Shown: positions 38,519-51,377, counted from the stretch's first letter. The stretch: DNA of 64,000 nucleotides from Silurus meridionalis (GCF_014805685.1 NC_060887.1:28799963-28863962), one strand, 5' to 3'. Translations and numbers: made by a program. Notes: a model not told the origin generated them from the letters alone.

Positions 38519-41084
38519 AATCAATTCAAATAATATATGTATGTATTACATTTGTTTAGTGTGCAGAGTAAACAGTTTTACAAAAAATATCAATCTCTTC
38601 AATTTCTTCTCCACAATATCCCAAACAAGTGGCTATCTGAAGTCTCATTAGGTTTGTGATAAAATGGACAGTCAGATTGCAGTTTTCTCTCATTATTCCA
38701 CAGCTCACTGATTCTGCACAGCCAAACAAACTAAGTACTTAACACTCCTGAGCAGGTCCAACCACTCTGACCTCTTTTTTCTTTTTTTTTAACACCACAC
38801 CTAATGTTCTGTGCTCTGGCTGACACTGCACTTTAACTTATCTAATCATTTGCCTGTGCACATTTAAATAAAACAGGGCAATATGGGCTGACATTAAATG
38901 CATTCAATTTGCTTAAACATGATTTGCATGCACAGCAGAAATCACAAAATATTGAATGTAGTCAGGTTTAGCTATTATTTCCTATTAAAAGATTACCATA
39001 AAGCAAATATAATTACAAGATTATTGAACTTATTTAAAGTTAACTTATTGGCCCATGAAATAAAAAAAAAACTAAAAGCTTGAAATAAGTAATAATGTCC
39101 AGTATAAGTTGTAACTATATTATACAGTATTTGGTTTATTGTATTCTTATGTGTGAATGGTGGTTTAAACATTCCACGGTTACAGATAAAATAATTACTA
39201 TTTATGTGCTTTTTGTATGGTGGAAAAAGTGGCACTTTAAGTAATAACCCAATATCATTAGGTCTAAGTAGTAAAATCAGTGAGGGAGAGTGGAAGCATG
39301 ACCTCTTCTGTTCACAGCTCAGTTTGGAGCTCTAGAGGGGTAACAAAATATGTCAATACACATGCAGCTACAGAAACGATTTAATATACAGATGTAAGTG
39401 ATATGTAGTAGTGTTTTTTTTTCAGCTTACAGCTCCAAGGTTCATCCTGAACTTCATTTACTTGCTGTGTGAAGTTTCATTGAAGTTTTCACCCTGTCTT
39501 TCTGGATTTTCTCAGGGTTTTATATGTTCCTGTCACCTCCTAAAAGACATGCCAGTAAGTAAACTGGCTACAGTAAATATTTGATTGAGTGGGTGTGCAA
39601 ATAATAAAGTGTGATGCCATCTAGGAAGTATTCCCATCCAATGTCCAGTATACCTGGGATAGGCTCCAGATTCACTGTGCACAGGATGAAGCTCCTACTA
39701 AAGATGAATGAATATCAAATATAAAACGCCTCATGATTTGCTGGCAGGTTATTGCTAATTGCTTAATGTGAGGGTAATTTCTAATCAGTGCCTTGTGATG
39801 ATGTGAAAAGTGGATAGTGAGTCGCTATTGATGAAAAAAAAGCACTAATTTAATGCCCCAATTATCGGCTGTGAACTGCATTGCAGACATATAAAGAGAA
39901 AATGATCAAATCCAGAATAAAAGATTATAGAATGAAATGAAATTGGACCAGTGTCTAAATAAATAACTAAAATGACCATATACATTTCGAGTGATTTCCA
40001 TACACTTGTTGTTACATGTAGCTACACTGACCTTTCACAGTTACACTATGAGTGTATAGAATAATAGCAGCCTCTCACTGGAGACATCATGAGATTCGTC
40101 ATGGTTCCATGCACAGCCTGAATGAAAATCTCATGTGCCAGCAAGACAGAATCACCCTCTGTCTATGTGTGAATAGGAGTATCAAGCCTGAGCACCTTTG
40201 CAGCCCCCACACACAAAAATACACTCACATACACCGATTCCCTCCATTTCATACTTAGTGCTGTTTCAAGGGTGCAATAGCTTTTATCTTATCAGACAAA
40301 ATGGATCGGGGTGGCAGAGATGGTAAATGTTGCAGATGTAATTATATCCTTCTGGACTGAATTATATTGACCTTTGCTCTAGGGCATATTGTCCTCAGGA
40401 TGTTCTTGTTCATTTTTTATGTATTTTTGTAGAGAACCATTGGTGCATTACAAGAAAAAAAAAGACTAAATAGATGATAAAGCTCTAAATGGTTTGAAAC
40501 CTTTAAAGTAACATGATGACCATCAATATATACTTCCCTGTAGGTACAAACACACTCATCCTGTGACTTTGGAGCAACACAGAAACCTTGGTTACCTTGA
40601 CCAGTGTAAACCACTGACCTCTTTTCTTCAGGAAGTCAGCGGATATTGTATACAATAAACAATGTAGTTATCTCTATATGCACTGAAAAACAAGGCCTCT
40701 GCGGTTCTCTCTCTATCTAGCTCCCATGTTCCCCCGGATGTTGATTAAACCACTTCATCTCTGTCATTTCCACTCATCCATTCAGAGGAGATTTTCCTTT
40801 TAAGGCCGCTTCTCTCTTGTTTGTGTCCTTCACAGGTTCGTGCAGTTTATTCTGGGTCTCCTTTCCTGATGCCTGAGTGGACCTGAACTCTCATGAGGAA
40901 GGACAAGTGCTTTATGGTAGAATTTGAAGTAGAATCTATTCAGAGATAGAATAGATTCAGTAGTATTTATAATATTATCTTAGCATTGAATAGGATCTGG
41001 TTATGCTTGCTTTAGCTAAGAACTGCGAGGCTACATAATACTATTGCTTACCGACCGATGATGGTTTAAAGAACACAAATGGTT
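38519..41084. other. intergenic; one SINE family C relic
   Basis: No gene is recognised. A SINE family C 3' half lies at 39480-39705. The short open frames show no conserved domain. Confidence 0.55.
39480..39705 (+). mobile_element. SINE family C, 3' half
   Basis: It contains GACATGCCAGTAAGTAAACTGGCTA, abbreviated here as the 'gtaggtggattggcta' segment, then ATTCCCATCCAATGTCCAGT, CCTGGGATAGGCTCCAGATT and a GATGAATGAAT tail. Confidence 0.55.
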
Positions 41085-41285
41085 GGGGAGGTGATAGCTT
41101 TGTGGTTAAGGCATTGGACTTGAGTCATGAGTTCAAATCCTACCCACACCAAACTGCCACTCCTGGGCCCCTAACACCTGCGAACACCTGTGGGGCCCAT
41201 AACCCCACAACTGATCAGTAGTATATATGCGATAAATGTAAGTCACTCTGGATAAGGATGTCTACCAAATGTTGTAAATAGCATG
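41085..41285 (+). mobile_element. tRNA-derived SINE (family B)
   Basis: The head has A box TAGCTTTGTGGTTAAGGC and B box GAGTTCAAATCC. The body follows (CTGCCACTCCTGGGCCC) and the 3' core is GTCACTCTGGATAAGGATGT, CTACCAAATG. It is not a functional tRNA. Confidence 0.75.
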
Positions 41286-44200
41286 ACAAAATAAAAGTTG
41301 TATTTTATAATATGGCAGTACCTCCTGACTTTCTGACTAATGCTGTGTCATCCTGACATGTGGACTGGAAAAGGGCAGTCTGGCCAAAATTGTAACTGAA
41401 TTACTAAATTTATCACAGCGAAGAGGAAGCACCTGGATGGTGCATGTCAAAAGAGCATTTCAGCATGTGTATAATTATTAATCAAAATGTACTTTCAACA
41501 AAACAAGTCTTTAAGCCTCCCGTGACAGTAGCATAAATGTGTACTAGTTTGAGCTCCAAACAAAGCACACCTACTTTTTTTTTGGTGTACTTCTGCATGA
41601 CTGCGGCCTCTAGTGGTGGGATAAGAAGATCAGCATGACTTTTGGCTTTTACAATCCTGACCTCATGATGTGTCATGAGCCTGTGCAGTGAATACAATAT
41701 TCAGTCATTTAATCATCATCAAAGTATCTATTATTGTATAATTCTTGGAGCACTGAATTAGTCACATTTGTAATATTTAAAAGGAGTAGTTATGGGGCAA
41801 TTTATATTTTAGCAGACATGAAAAATTGACCATTGTGAGACAAAATCTGAGCAGAAGCTTTTAACCCAGATACCTAGTGGAGTTTAACTGGAGGAATGGT
41901 CTGCACTTAAAAAAAAGGGTTCCTTATAGATATGTATAGGGTTCTAATTGGGTTCTAGCAGGTTGTAACAAACTTTTTAAGGGTTCTCCTCCAATTACTA
42001 TGCTAGATGTTATTTCAAAAACAAGATCAGTCTCTTTTTAACAGAGTTCACATTACACACGACAAGTGTTTTGCATATTGCGCAACTTGCATAATCAGTT
42101 GTTTTCAGTATTTTCATATTTCCCATTACTTCTTTTTCCACAATATGATTGTGTCTATTTTCGTGCGCTCAATTATATTTCCCTCTTTGTTTTCCTTTTT
42201 TGTTGTAAATGGTTCAGTAAAAACACTGAAAGGTCTCTTATTTATAAACAATATTTTAAAGATAAACATTTGCAGCCAATCCTATACAGCTATATCTTCG
42301 AAAACATCCATTATAATTTGCCCACACCTTTTTTGTTGTTCCTCTTTGGAGTTCATTAACTTTTTGTATTCTTGTGTAAGCACTCATGAATGCAAGCTTT
42401 TGTAATCCTCTTTCAGTTAATATTTAATACATTAGTTATTTAACAACCATTCTGGTTATTCCGGCTCTGGTCACATGGAGTGGATATTCTCCAATATGCA
42501 ACATTATTGAATTAAACTTGAATGGTAAACCCAAGGCTGACTATCAAATCTTTCATGAACAATAGAGGGTTTTAGGAGACCAACCTCTAACATTTGTGAT
42601 GCAACAAATAAAATTTGTTATCCTACCTACTCACATGCTTTTCCATTCAGACCACTGAAGATGACAAATGAATGTTGATAAAATGGAACTAATGCCTTTT
42701 TCAGGAATAAAAGATTTTGTATTCTTGGAGCTCAGCATGCTGCAATGTGGACACAGTAACCTTTCCACCAATCAATATATAACATGTCTGGACAATGCCT
42801 GGGCACTAAGAGACATTGATTTCCCAAGAACTCAGTCACTGGTGGGTTTTAGACCCTAAAGCCACATGCTGGAACCCACTATAAAATCTTCAGGTTCAAA
42901 TCAAATAGAATCTAAAAGCTTCATAATTCTCATGCTATGCTACGGCAAATGGAAAAGACCACAGTGCTCATCAGGCTTAAACCTGCATGTTCAAGTGTAT
43001 CATTCTGTTTGCTTTCGAACCAAATGGGTCTTTTCCATCTCGTAATGCCTGTTCATTACGTTACCTAGCTGAATGTGAGACATTGTAGGAAGCATGGAAA
43101 GAGAACGATCGCAGAGAGGATTCAGGATTTTACAAGGGAAAAAAAAAAGTAGTTCAGTGCAAAAAAATCTATTTGATAAACAATGCTTCACTTTATGTCT
43201 TCGCACTTGTCTTCGTCAATGCACGTATAATGAGCCGACTACGATAAATAAATAAAATGTTTTGGTATGAGCTAGCCTTGAGCAATGCTGCTGCTAAAAA
43301 CATTCATTAAGTAATGAAGGACATTTTCTTCTTCCATCCCCTGGCTACATAAAACACTTCCAAAATAAAAATCTCATAATAATGCGAAGAAATAAGATGA
43401 TATATTTGCTTCTACTTGCTGTTAAGATTATTTTTTTGCAATGATGGTGATAATAATGAGTATGAATTGATGACCCAATTTTAAAATTTCTCATTACTTA
43501 GCGTTCTTCTGTTTTGTCCAGGAGCAATTTTCAAATGAACTACACCTGAGTCCTAGACATAATGGCTATAGTAGTAACCAAGGCAACAACCATCACTACA
43601 ATTACAACTCTGGTTACAACTAACTGTTGCTTACAAGCTTAGATATCTGTCTTTATACAAACTGCACAAACATGTAGTACAGGGATTTTGGTGCCTTATG
43701 ATTTCCATCTATTAGAATTGAAGAGTAAAAAAATGCTTTGGCAGAGACGCATAATATATTTTGACCATAGTGTGATCCCCATCTTTCTGACTGACCATTA
43801 TATTATTTAGAATTGTATTTAACTTTAACCTTTAATTTAATACAGTGTTCACACTTATCGACAGTCAGTTCGAGTCGGCTTTTAGGAACATTTCGCTATT
43901 TTTTGTTAAAACGATTTTGTCTACCATTGTGCTTATTCTTTTAATTATAATTCTGCTCAAACTTTTATACTTGCCTGAACAAATATGTTAAGTTATAACG
44001 AATTTGGGATCTTTTTCTCAGGTATGATGTTTTATCCTTTTGCACTCATGCTACTTCCAAACATGGACAATCCATTTACTTTTCAATTAAGTAATATTTA
44101 GAAAAGAAAGTCTGAATTCATATTCATGACACGTGAGGTTTAAAAAATCTCGGAAACGTTTTCAAATAATTTGTTTGTGAAAGGGTTAATGCATGTCAGC

Positions 44201-45828
44201 ATTTTCTAGCAGATGACTGGTGCATAATAAAAGCTAAGATCCTTTCAAACCAGTGTGTTTACAATTTGAAACATTTTGATATGCCCATGATTCACAGTAG
44301 CTGTTATAGAGTATATCACATTAGGCCTGTAACTAAAATACAGGCCTTTTGACAAATTAAAAGAAAAAAAACTTTAGCTTTTGTTATGTCCTGCATTTCA
44401 CTGGTACGGTCCACTAGTAACCTAGTGTCCTTGAGTTCACTAGTACCAGAAGAAAGATATCACTCCAAAAAGTTAATATGACCAACTTTACCCAGTAGTG
44501 AAATGTAATATCCTGAATAAATGGTCTCATCAAGGAGGACCCACCCACATCTACTGAGAACCTACAGGGCTCCTACAGGGTTTGATGAAGGATGAAAATT
44601 ATGTACATCTGTGGTCTTTGTAGTCATCAGATGCCAACCTAGTACATCAACAATGAGATTTTTTCCATTATCATCATGAAAACACAGATTGAGGTAATAT
44701 ATTGTGGACATTGATGGTGTTTATCCTTTAATTACACACTTCCAGAATCTGTACCAAGATGTTCCTGGTGACCTGGTAAACACCTTTTTAAAAAGCGTTA
44801 TATTGTTTTTTCCCTTAGTTCACCCGACTGTATCTGGCTGAATAATGTGTAGATTCTACAGTTAGTCTTTCTCTAGGACCTCCATGTATTGTTAAGATTA
44901 CTGGCATCAAATATAAAGAGCTCCTCATAATTCACTACTCTTATTTAACATAAGACCAGTGATCCTGAACCCCTAATGTGGCTATATAAGAGTATATAAA
45001 AAAATCAAAGGTTGTCTGCTAACATCAGTCTGTGTGGCCCTTGTAAACAAAAAATGATAGAAGTCTTGACATTCTGACATCAGTCACATTTTCCTCTATT
45101 TACTTTAAATCTGTAGTTAAATTTATTGCATTCCCTGATGTAACTTATATTTGGCAGGTTGTAAACCAAGTTTTGTGTAACCCCAAACCAAGATAAAGCC
45201 AATAAAAACTCTTTTCATGTATACTGTGGTACCCTCCTACTACCAGGGGGCAAAACAGAGATTTGGAGTCTCTTTATCAAATCATAAAAACAACTTGTAT
45301 CCAGCACACTTTACAGTTAAGGTCAAAATTGCAGCCACATTTATAATGAAAATAAACAAAATACATATATTCAAACAGGGCTCAAACCTGTATATTCACA
45401 TGTAAACACAATAGATTTTATACATCAACTTTTACCTTAATTGGTTACCAAATGTGTGTATTCAACAAGCATTCGTTTATACTGTGTTCCAGAGTTCATT
45501 GGTTTTTCCCCATGGTGAATGATGACAAAAGATTTGAACATGTGCACATACCTCAGGAAACAGGAAATAGCCAAGGGTCATGCTAGAGTTCCTGGAAACT
45601 GAAAGCAATGTAAATAAAAATTTTCTTTTTTCAAGGACAACCGTTTCTTTTTGAAAATTGCACACAGAGAGAAAATGCCATTGCTGAACATAAAAGTGAT
45701 ACCAATATTTGTCATTTTTGCCATTCTCCCATTCTCTTGAGAACAACAATAGTTAAAGGGTTGTCTGTCTTTTTTATGCATGCCGCTTAAATCTAATGAT
45801 GCTCTTCCATGAATTACTGCTTTAGATC
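41286..45828. other. intergenic, no gene recognised
   Basis: A 4.5-kb stretch of AT-rich DNA with no recognisable coding exon, RNA gene or clear transposon. Around 44550-44830 there is weak similarity to an old DNA transposon, not strong enough to call. Confidence 0.5.
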
Positions 45829-46279
45829 ATACACCAATCAGGCATAACTTTATGACCACCTGCCTAATATCGGGTTGGCCCTTCTTTTGCTGTTAAAACA
45901 GTTCTGACCCATCGAGCATTAACAACATTAACTTCTTCAGCAATTTGAATTACAGTAGCTCGTCTGTTGAATCAGACCACACAGGCCAACCTTCACTCCC
46001 CACGTGCAAAGAGCCTTGGCTCTGGTGCACCACTTTTCCTTCCTTTGACCACTTTTAATAGATACTGACCACTGTAGACTGGGAACATCCCACTCGCTCA
46101 AATCCTTATGCTCACCCATTTTTCTGTCTTCTAACACATCAAATTTGAGGACAAAATGTTCACTTGCTGAATTAATATATGCCACCCACTAACAGGTACA
46201 ATGACGAAGAGATGATCAGTGTTATTCACTCACTAGTCATAATTTTATAATATCATAATGTTATGCCTGGTCTGTGCAT
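45829..46279. mobile_element. non-autonomous DNA transposon, about 450 bp
   Basis: The left end ATACACCAATCAGGCATAAC, TTTATGACCACCTG and the right end CATAATGTTATGCCTGGTCT, GTGCAT are inverted repeats of an abundant fish DNA transposon. Internal transposase-like sequence has no intact frame. The superfamily is not assigned here. Confidence 0.7.
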
Positions 46280-46624
46280 GTACATCAGATGTACTATATA
46301 AATGTTTTATGAAAAACTGTGAAGTTCCGGAAAGCATATCAAGGACAGTGAAAGAATAAAATCCTTTAAATACTATTTACGAATAAACTTTAAACCAAAT
46401 GATATCCTAAAATCTATGTTTTAATATTTATTCTTAAATAATATTTAAAGAATTTGATTTTCTCAAAGATGATTATAATTTTAAATATTTTAATAATCAA
46501 CAATTATTTTCTATTAAAGGGCTCAATGGCTCTTCAAAAGTGTTCAAAAGTGAAACTGATACATATAACTTTGTTTTAATTCCCTTCATGTGTCCTTACT
46601 TAATTCAGTCACTAAATTTAACTT

Positions 46625-46770
46625 GCAGGTGAGCCTTATAGCCAATGACTCATTCACTCCCAGGGGCAATTTAGAGCAGCCAAGCCACCTACCAACATGT
46701 TTTTGGGCTGTAGGAGCTCAGGATTGAATCACATATCCAGAAGCTGTGAGCCAGCACTACCTGCCCCCAT
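46625..46770 (-). mobile_element. SINE family C fragment, reverse orientation
   Basis: GGGGCAATTTAGAGCAGCCA, AGCCACCTACCAACATGTTT and AGCTCAGGATTGAATCA, then GCTGTGAGCCAGCACTAC, are the complement of the family C body and head. Confidence 0.6.
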
Positions 46771-47261
46771 CATAACTGAATTTAGGTATTTACTCTTATC
46801 TGGATGAGATGCACTGAGGAAAATTATGTTACCTTCTTTTGAGGACTCAAAATAATAACACATTAATGGTGAGTCAAAGTGAACTGTGATAACTAAAGGA
46901 TGAAGGACATCTAAACAATTTATCTTCAAGACTGAATAGATGAAAAGTGTTTCAGTGGATGAGGTGAGACAGTGAAAGTGGACGTTTGTCTGGAGTCTGG
47001 ATTGACACTATATGTGTCTGACTGCATCTCTAGTTCTTTTCAGTTTTGGTTTTTCCTATTTGATATTTTCTATCATCTATGACCTTAAAATCATGTGCTG
47101 CAGAGAAGTGCTGAACTTGGTTGAATGTAGAACAGTTCTGAGTGAGACAAAATATTGGTAGCTCATTGTTACTATCCTTATAACAAACTTAAAACAGTCC
47201 CTAATAATTTCCTTTAAGTCGCCTTCACTGTTTTTTTAAATATGCATTTTTGTAAAGCTGT

Positions 47262-47930
47262 TGATATCCGATGTTTAGAGGAGAAAGAATGCTGAGTTGC
47301 ATCCAAAGAACACCATACCAACTGTGAAGCATAGGGGTGGAAACATCATGGACACCAGGACGACCGATCCGTGTAAAGGAAAGAATGAATGGGGCCATGT
47401 ATCGTGAGATTTTGACTAAAAACCTCCTTCCATCAGCAAGGGCATTGAAGATGAAACATGGCTGGGTCTTTCAGCATGACCATGGTCCCAAACACACCGC
47501 CCGGGCAACGAAGGAGTGGCTTCGTAAGAAGGTCCTGGAGTGGCCTAGCCAGTCTCAGATCTCAACCCCATAGAAAATCTTTGGAGGGAGTTGAAAATCC
47601 GTGTTGCCCAGCGACAGCCCCAAAACATTATTGCTCTAGAGGAGATCTACATGGAGGAATGGGCCAAACTACCAGCAACAGTGTGTAAAAACCTTGTGGA
47701 GACTTACAGAAAACCTTTGATCTCTGTCATTGCCAAATACTTATTTTCCACCATAATGTGCAAATAAATTCTTTAAAAAATCCGACAATGTGATTTTCTG
47801 GATTTTTTTTCTCATTTTGTCTCTCATAGTTGAAGTGTATCTATGATGAAAATTACAGGCCTCTCTCATCTTTATAATTGGGAGAACTTGCACAATTGGT
47901 GGCTGACTAAATACTTTTTTGCCCCACTGT
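47262..47930 (+). mobile_element. Tc1-like transposon, 3' half
   Basis: Transposase remnants read in several frames: [49 protein letters not shown] (second catalytic Asp region), [20 protein letters not shown] and [20 protein letters not shown]. The 3' terminus is AAATACTTTTTTGCCCCACTG followed by TA, i.e. an inverted repeat starting CAGTGGGGCAAAAAAG. The 5' half and left terminus are missing. Confidence 0.88.
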
Positions 47931-47994
47931 ATACAACACACTAGACTGTGTTTTTATGCTGTATAGTATTATAATTCCACTTTATTGCAACTCA

Positions 47995-48255
47995 GGGACC
48001 AAACTCGTTCAAACATGACAATGCCCCTGTGCACAATCTAAGGTCCATGAAGACCAGGTTTGACAGGTTGGAGTGAAAGAGCTAGAGTGGCCTGCATTGA
48101 GCTCAGTCTTTAACTCCACTACAACACCTTTAGGATTAACTGGAATGGGTTCCAGGTCTTCTGGCCAACATCAGTGCCTGATCTCACTAATCAGTCTTGT
48201 TGGTGAATGAGCAAAGATTTCCACAGTAATGCTCAAAAACCTACATAACTTTAAT
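47995..48255 (+). pseudogene. Tc1/mariner-like transposase relic (family TATGGACAAAAGTAT)
   Basis: It contains CATGACAATGCCCCTGTGCA (the HDNAPVH-type second catalytic Asp), AAAGAGCTAGAGTGGCCTGC (EWPA), and a 'LTNQSCW' degenerate C-terminus. It has no termini and multiple stops. Confidence 0.55.
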
Positions 48256-48525
48256 CTAACATATTAAGATAAAACTTTCTTTCGGCTTCTCCCATTAGGG
48301 GTCGCCACAGCGGACCATCCGCATGTTTGATTTGGCACGTTTTTACGCTGGATGCCCTTCCTAACGCAACCCTCCCCATTTATCCGGGCTTGGGACCGGC
48401 ACTAAGGCTTGTGCAACCCTAATGGCTGGGGTTGGTTCCCTGACCAGGGATTGAAACCGGGCCTCAGCAGTGAGAGCGCCGCATCCTAACCACTAGACCA
48501 CCAGGTACCCTAACTTATTAAGATA
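48256..48525 (-). mobile_element. tRNA-derived SINE with RTE LINE-derived body, flanked by 16-bp target duplication
   Basis: Minus strand, 5' to 3': a tRNA-like head (A box TGGTCTAGTGGTTAGGATGC, B box GGTTTCAATCCC), then about 115 nt matching the 5' end of the RTE LINE at 22-25 kb (GCCTAACG-side words such as GGGTTGCGTTAGGAAGGGC and ATCCAGCGTAAAA), then about 45 nt matching its 3' end (GGTCCGCTGTGGCGACCCC, TAATGGGAGAAGCCGAAAG). The flanks CTAAC(A/T)TATTAAGATA at 48256-48271 and 48510-48525 are a 16-bp target duplication with one mismatch. The shared 3' end implies mobilisation by that LINE. Confidence 0.88.
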
Positions 48526-48644
48526 GTGGGAATAAAAAAAATCTCTATGTCTATAATAGATAGTCAGAATATTACTGACATTTAAATGAAACTAGCTCAG
48601 GTTACTTTTTCTGTACTGTTTATGCATCGTCTCTGTGTCCATAT

Positions 48645-48772
48645 GGGCTCTCTGGTTACCCCAAAAAATGCAAGTAGGTGGCTATACTAAATTGCCCCTA
48701 GGTGTGAAGGTGTGTAGAAATGTGTGTACATGGTTCCCTGTAATAAACTGGTGCCTCATCTGGAGTGTATTC
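48645..48772 (+). mobile_element. SINE family C fragment
   Basis: It contains CAAGTAGGTGGCTATACTAA, ATTGCCCCTAGGTGTGAAGG, TGTGTGTACATGGTTCCCTG and TCTGGAGTGTATTCAG. Confidence 0.6.
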
Positions 48773-49090
48773 AGAATCAGATTCAGAATCAGAATCAGGT
48801 TTATTGGCCAAGTGTGTTGACACACACAAGGAATTTGGTTCCAGTTGTTAGTGACTCTCAAAGTACAGACATAAATAACACTATACATTCAGCTTGGACT
48901 ATACAAGACAAAAACAGACAAGACAAGACAATACAGACTATGTGAAACAATATAGACAGTATGAGTATTAAATAGGGATACAGATTAAATGACAGATCAG
49001 TAATGTACATAAAGTGTGAGTGCATGGTAGTGCAAATGACAGTATTGTGTGTCAGGTATGATAAAGAGTTTACTATAGAACTTTGTACAT
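48773..49090 (-). mobile_element. LINE 3'-end-type repeat, reverse orientation
   Basis: The plus strand begins (AGAATC)n then AGGTTTATTGGCCAAGTGTG, TTGACACACACAAGGAATTT. Its complement ends CCAATAAACCTGATTCTG with a GATTCT repeat tail, the terminus of a dispersed fish retroelement. No coding sequence remains. Confidence 0.55.
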
Positions 49091-50510
49091 AAATAAATGT
49101 GTACAGTAATTCCCAACTAATGTTCCTAATAAGCTTAAGGATCCTCCCTGACCATGACCCTGAGCAGAATGAAGCATTTGCTGAAAATGACTGAATGTTC
49201 TAAGCATATTTAAATGTTATTTACTTGTTAAAATAAAAAAGATTTGATGGTGATGGGAAAACAGATACAGTATATCTCTAGAAATAATCAAGTTACATTA
49301 TATATGAACCATATTCAGTGTTTAGAGTAAGGCGTTAAAGCCACACATGCACCTTACTAGCAAAAAAACAGGGTGAATTCAGGCATAGTATACTGGAACA
49401 CACGCCATTCCACTGGAACTGCATTCTAGATATAATATAATTTAAATTGATGCATCCCAATGAGATCATTAAAAAGGAAACAAAGGGACTAAGGTAAGAA
49501 AAATGACATGCAATAGTGAATAATTGAGACTGAAAAATAAATGTCAAAGTTTTTTTGTTGTGATTTCATAAACTTTTGCTGAAGTTACTGCTTAATGCAT
49601 TGTTGTATCGTGTTATACGTCATCACCCAGATTAATCAGTTATGAAATCTGTTCGTAGTGGATTTAAGAAGAAAATTGGGTTTGACTTGGAATATAAACT
49701 CTGTTATTGTTGTTGCTTGAATAAATAAATGAATGCAACTTGTGCTCAGTGAATTTAGATAACTGTGGTCATAGTAGGATATTGTAATAATGTATGTAAA
49801 TTAAATGTAAAAAGTTATATGCTACAAACAAATGAGTTTGACTACATCTCTAGTTCATTTTCATTTTCAATCCAGTGATGAAGAAAGGTCCTGTATTTAC
49901 AGGGAGAATGTAGACAGCACTGATTGAGACATTTTCCTGCTAACTCCTAGTACAACGTTTGGTCATTTTATTAAGATAACTGCTTTCATATTAGGACATT
50001 GTAAAGATAGATAAACAATGTCATCCAAGAAGAAGGAAAAACCTAAACCAGTTTAAAATATGTCGCAAATAAACAAACTTGGCATTAGAAAGGGTTTCAG
50101 CCATGCAATTTTACATTTAAACATATATTTTTTCCTTCACGTTGTTTTAGAATTGAGAGCAAAGTTTGGAAAAAAAAGAAGGATCAAACAGGTTTTGAGA
50201 GCACACTTTAGAGCCCAAAGGTGTGAAAGGTAAAAGTAGCTCCACAAAGAAATGGAATGGCACATTTTAGTGCATTTTATTCCCCTTCACAATGTGTCCA
50301 TCCTGTTCCCAGAAAGACTTTCCTAGACTCTGACTGATGAAAGTGTGTTGAGCAGATACAGTGTTGATGGAGAAGAAGGGAGGGAAGGGAAGCGAAGGGG
50401 GGATGGAAAAGCGTAACACGAAACAGACCCTTATCTCCCTGCCGCTGTATACACACATCTTCATGTCTGGATTGGAGCTCAGCGAGCTTTCTGAACTCCG
50501 GTCTGTCAGC
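49091..50510. other. intergenic upstream of ptprm
   Basis: AT-rich with no recognisable repeat or gene. Composition shifts sharply to GC/CpG-rich at about 50500. Confidence 0.55.
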
Positions 50511-51069
50511 AATCACGGCGCATATTTGCCGCGCGCACGCTCACGGAACGCATTTCGGGCGTGCTTCGCTGGTATCCGCCTCGCGCGCGCGCGAGCGCCA
50601 CGCGAGAAAGTTGCGCGAGGAAACTCCTCGTTCCCAGGTTTGACACAGCTCGCGTTACTATAACCACGCACATACTTGCAAAACAGATAAAAAAAAAAGC
50701 CAGCATAACTTGCAGTAATCCCCATCCGTCTAACAACTAAAAAAGCGTCAGTATGGGAGCGCACCAGAGTGCACGCAGACAACGCGTACTATCCATTAGT
50801 ACATTAGTACTCAAGATTTTGCACAGTACACTTTAAATAATGAATGCATACTATATAGTGGGCTAGTGGGCACTTTTTTTTTTTTTTTTTTGGTTAGGAG
50901 GCAGCCCTGCTTCTTTTTGGGCTGTGCGCGCGCGGTGACGTCAACACCTCGGCGTGTGTGTGTGTGAGTGTGTGTGTGTGAGTGAGTGCCGCTGTGTCGA
51001 AGTCATTTCGGCTGCGTGGAGCCAAGCGCGCGCACGCACGCACAAACACACGCGTACTGTTAACCAAGT

Positions 51070-51147
<78 letters not shown>

Positions 51148-51310
51148 GGAGAGAAGGAGTCGACTTTACTTGTATCGCGTAAAACCCGGTAATAAAACAC
51201 GGCAGTACTGGAGCAGTGGAAGTGCGGTACACCAAACACACGCACACCGCCACATTTGCGTTGTTTCCCCCTTGGAGCTCGGGGGTTATAGCGTCCGCTA
51301 CTCTCCTGCA
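50511..51310 (+). promoter_or_regulatory. ptprm: ptprm promoter / 5' leader: CpG-rich region with CRE and composite microsatellite
   Basis: CpG-dense stretches occur at 50515-50650 (e.g. CGCGCGCGCGAGCGCC) and 50920-51060, in contrast to AT-rich flanks. A perfect palindromic cAMP-response element TGACGTCA lies at 50936-50943, about 370 bp before the start codon. Between about 51071 and 51150 is a composite GA/GT/GA microsatellite that may lie in the 5' leader. A poly-T run lies at 50874-50891. No TATA box is evident, consistent with a CpG-type promoter. The transcription start is unknown. Confidence 0.65.
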
Positions 51311-51377
51311 ATGGATAGAGTTTTAACTTGTCTCCTGGCTGTACTCCTGGTTTCAGTTCGAGGACAAGTCTTTCGAG
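51311..51377 (+). CDS. ptprm: ptprm exon 1: start codon and signal peptide
   Basis: ATG plus 22 codons and one base (phase 1), then a GTAGGT donor. The peptide MDRVLTCLLAVLLVSVRGQV ends VFR-G. It is a secretory signal peptide followed by the residue that would begin the MAM domain in exon 2. Human PTPRM exon 1 has the same length class, phase and a similar end (..AAGETFSG). Position and orientation relative to lama1 and lrrc30 match human 18p11, which is the strongest support. PTPRM is a type I membrane protein (MAM, Ig, FNIII, two phosphatase domains) mediating homophilic adhesion. No later exon is in the window, so the assignment rests on one short exon plus synteny. Confidence 0.75.

Noticed and set aside
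44550..44830. Possible very old DNA transposon
   Set aside because: Only a few words (around GTTCACCCGACTGTATCT) recall a transposon end. No termini or transposase motif could be established.
50361..50782. Several 70-100 codon frames in the CpG-rich region
   Set aside because: GC-rich promoters give spurious long frames. The frames overlap on both strands and the peptides are Arg/Ala-rich with no domain.
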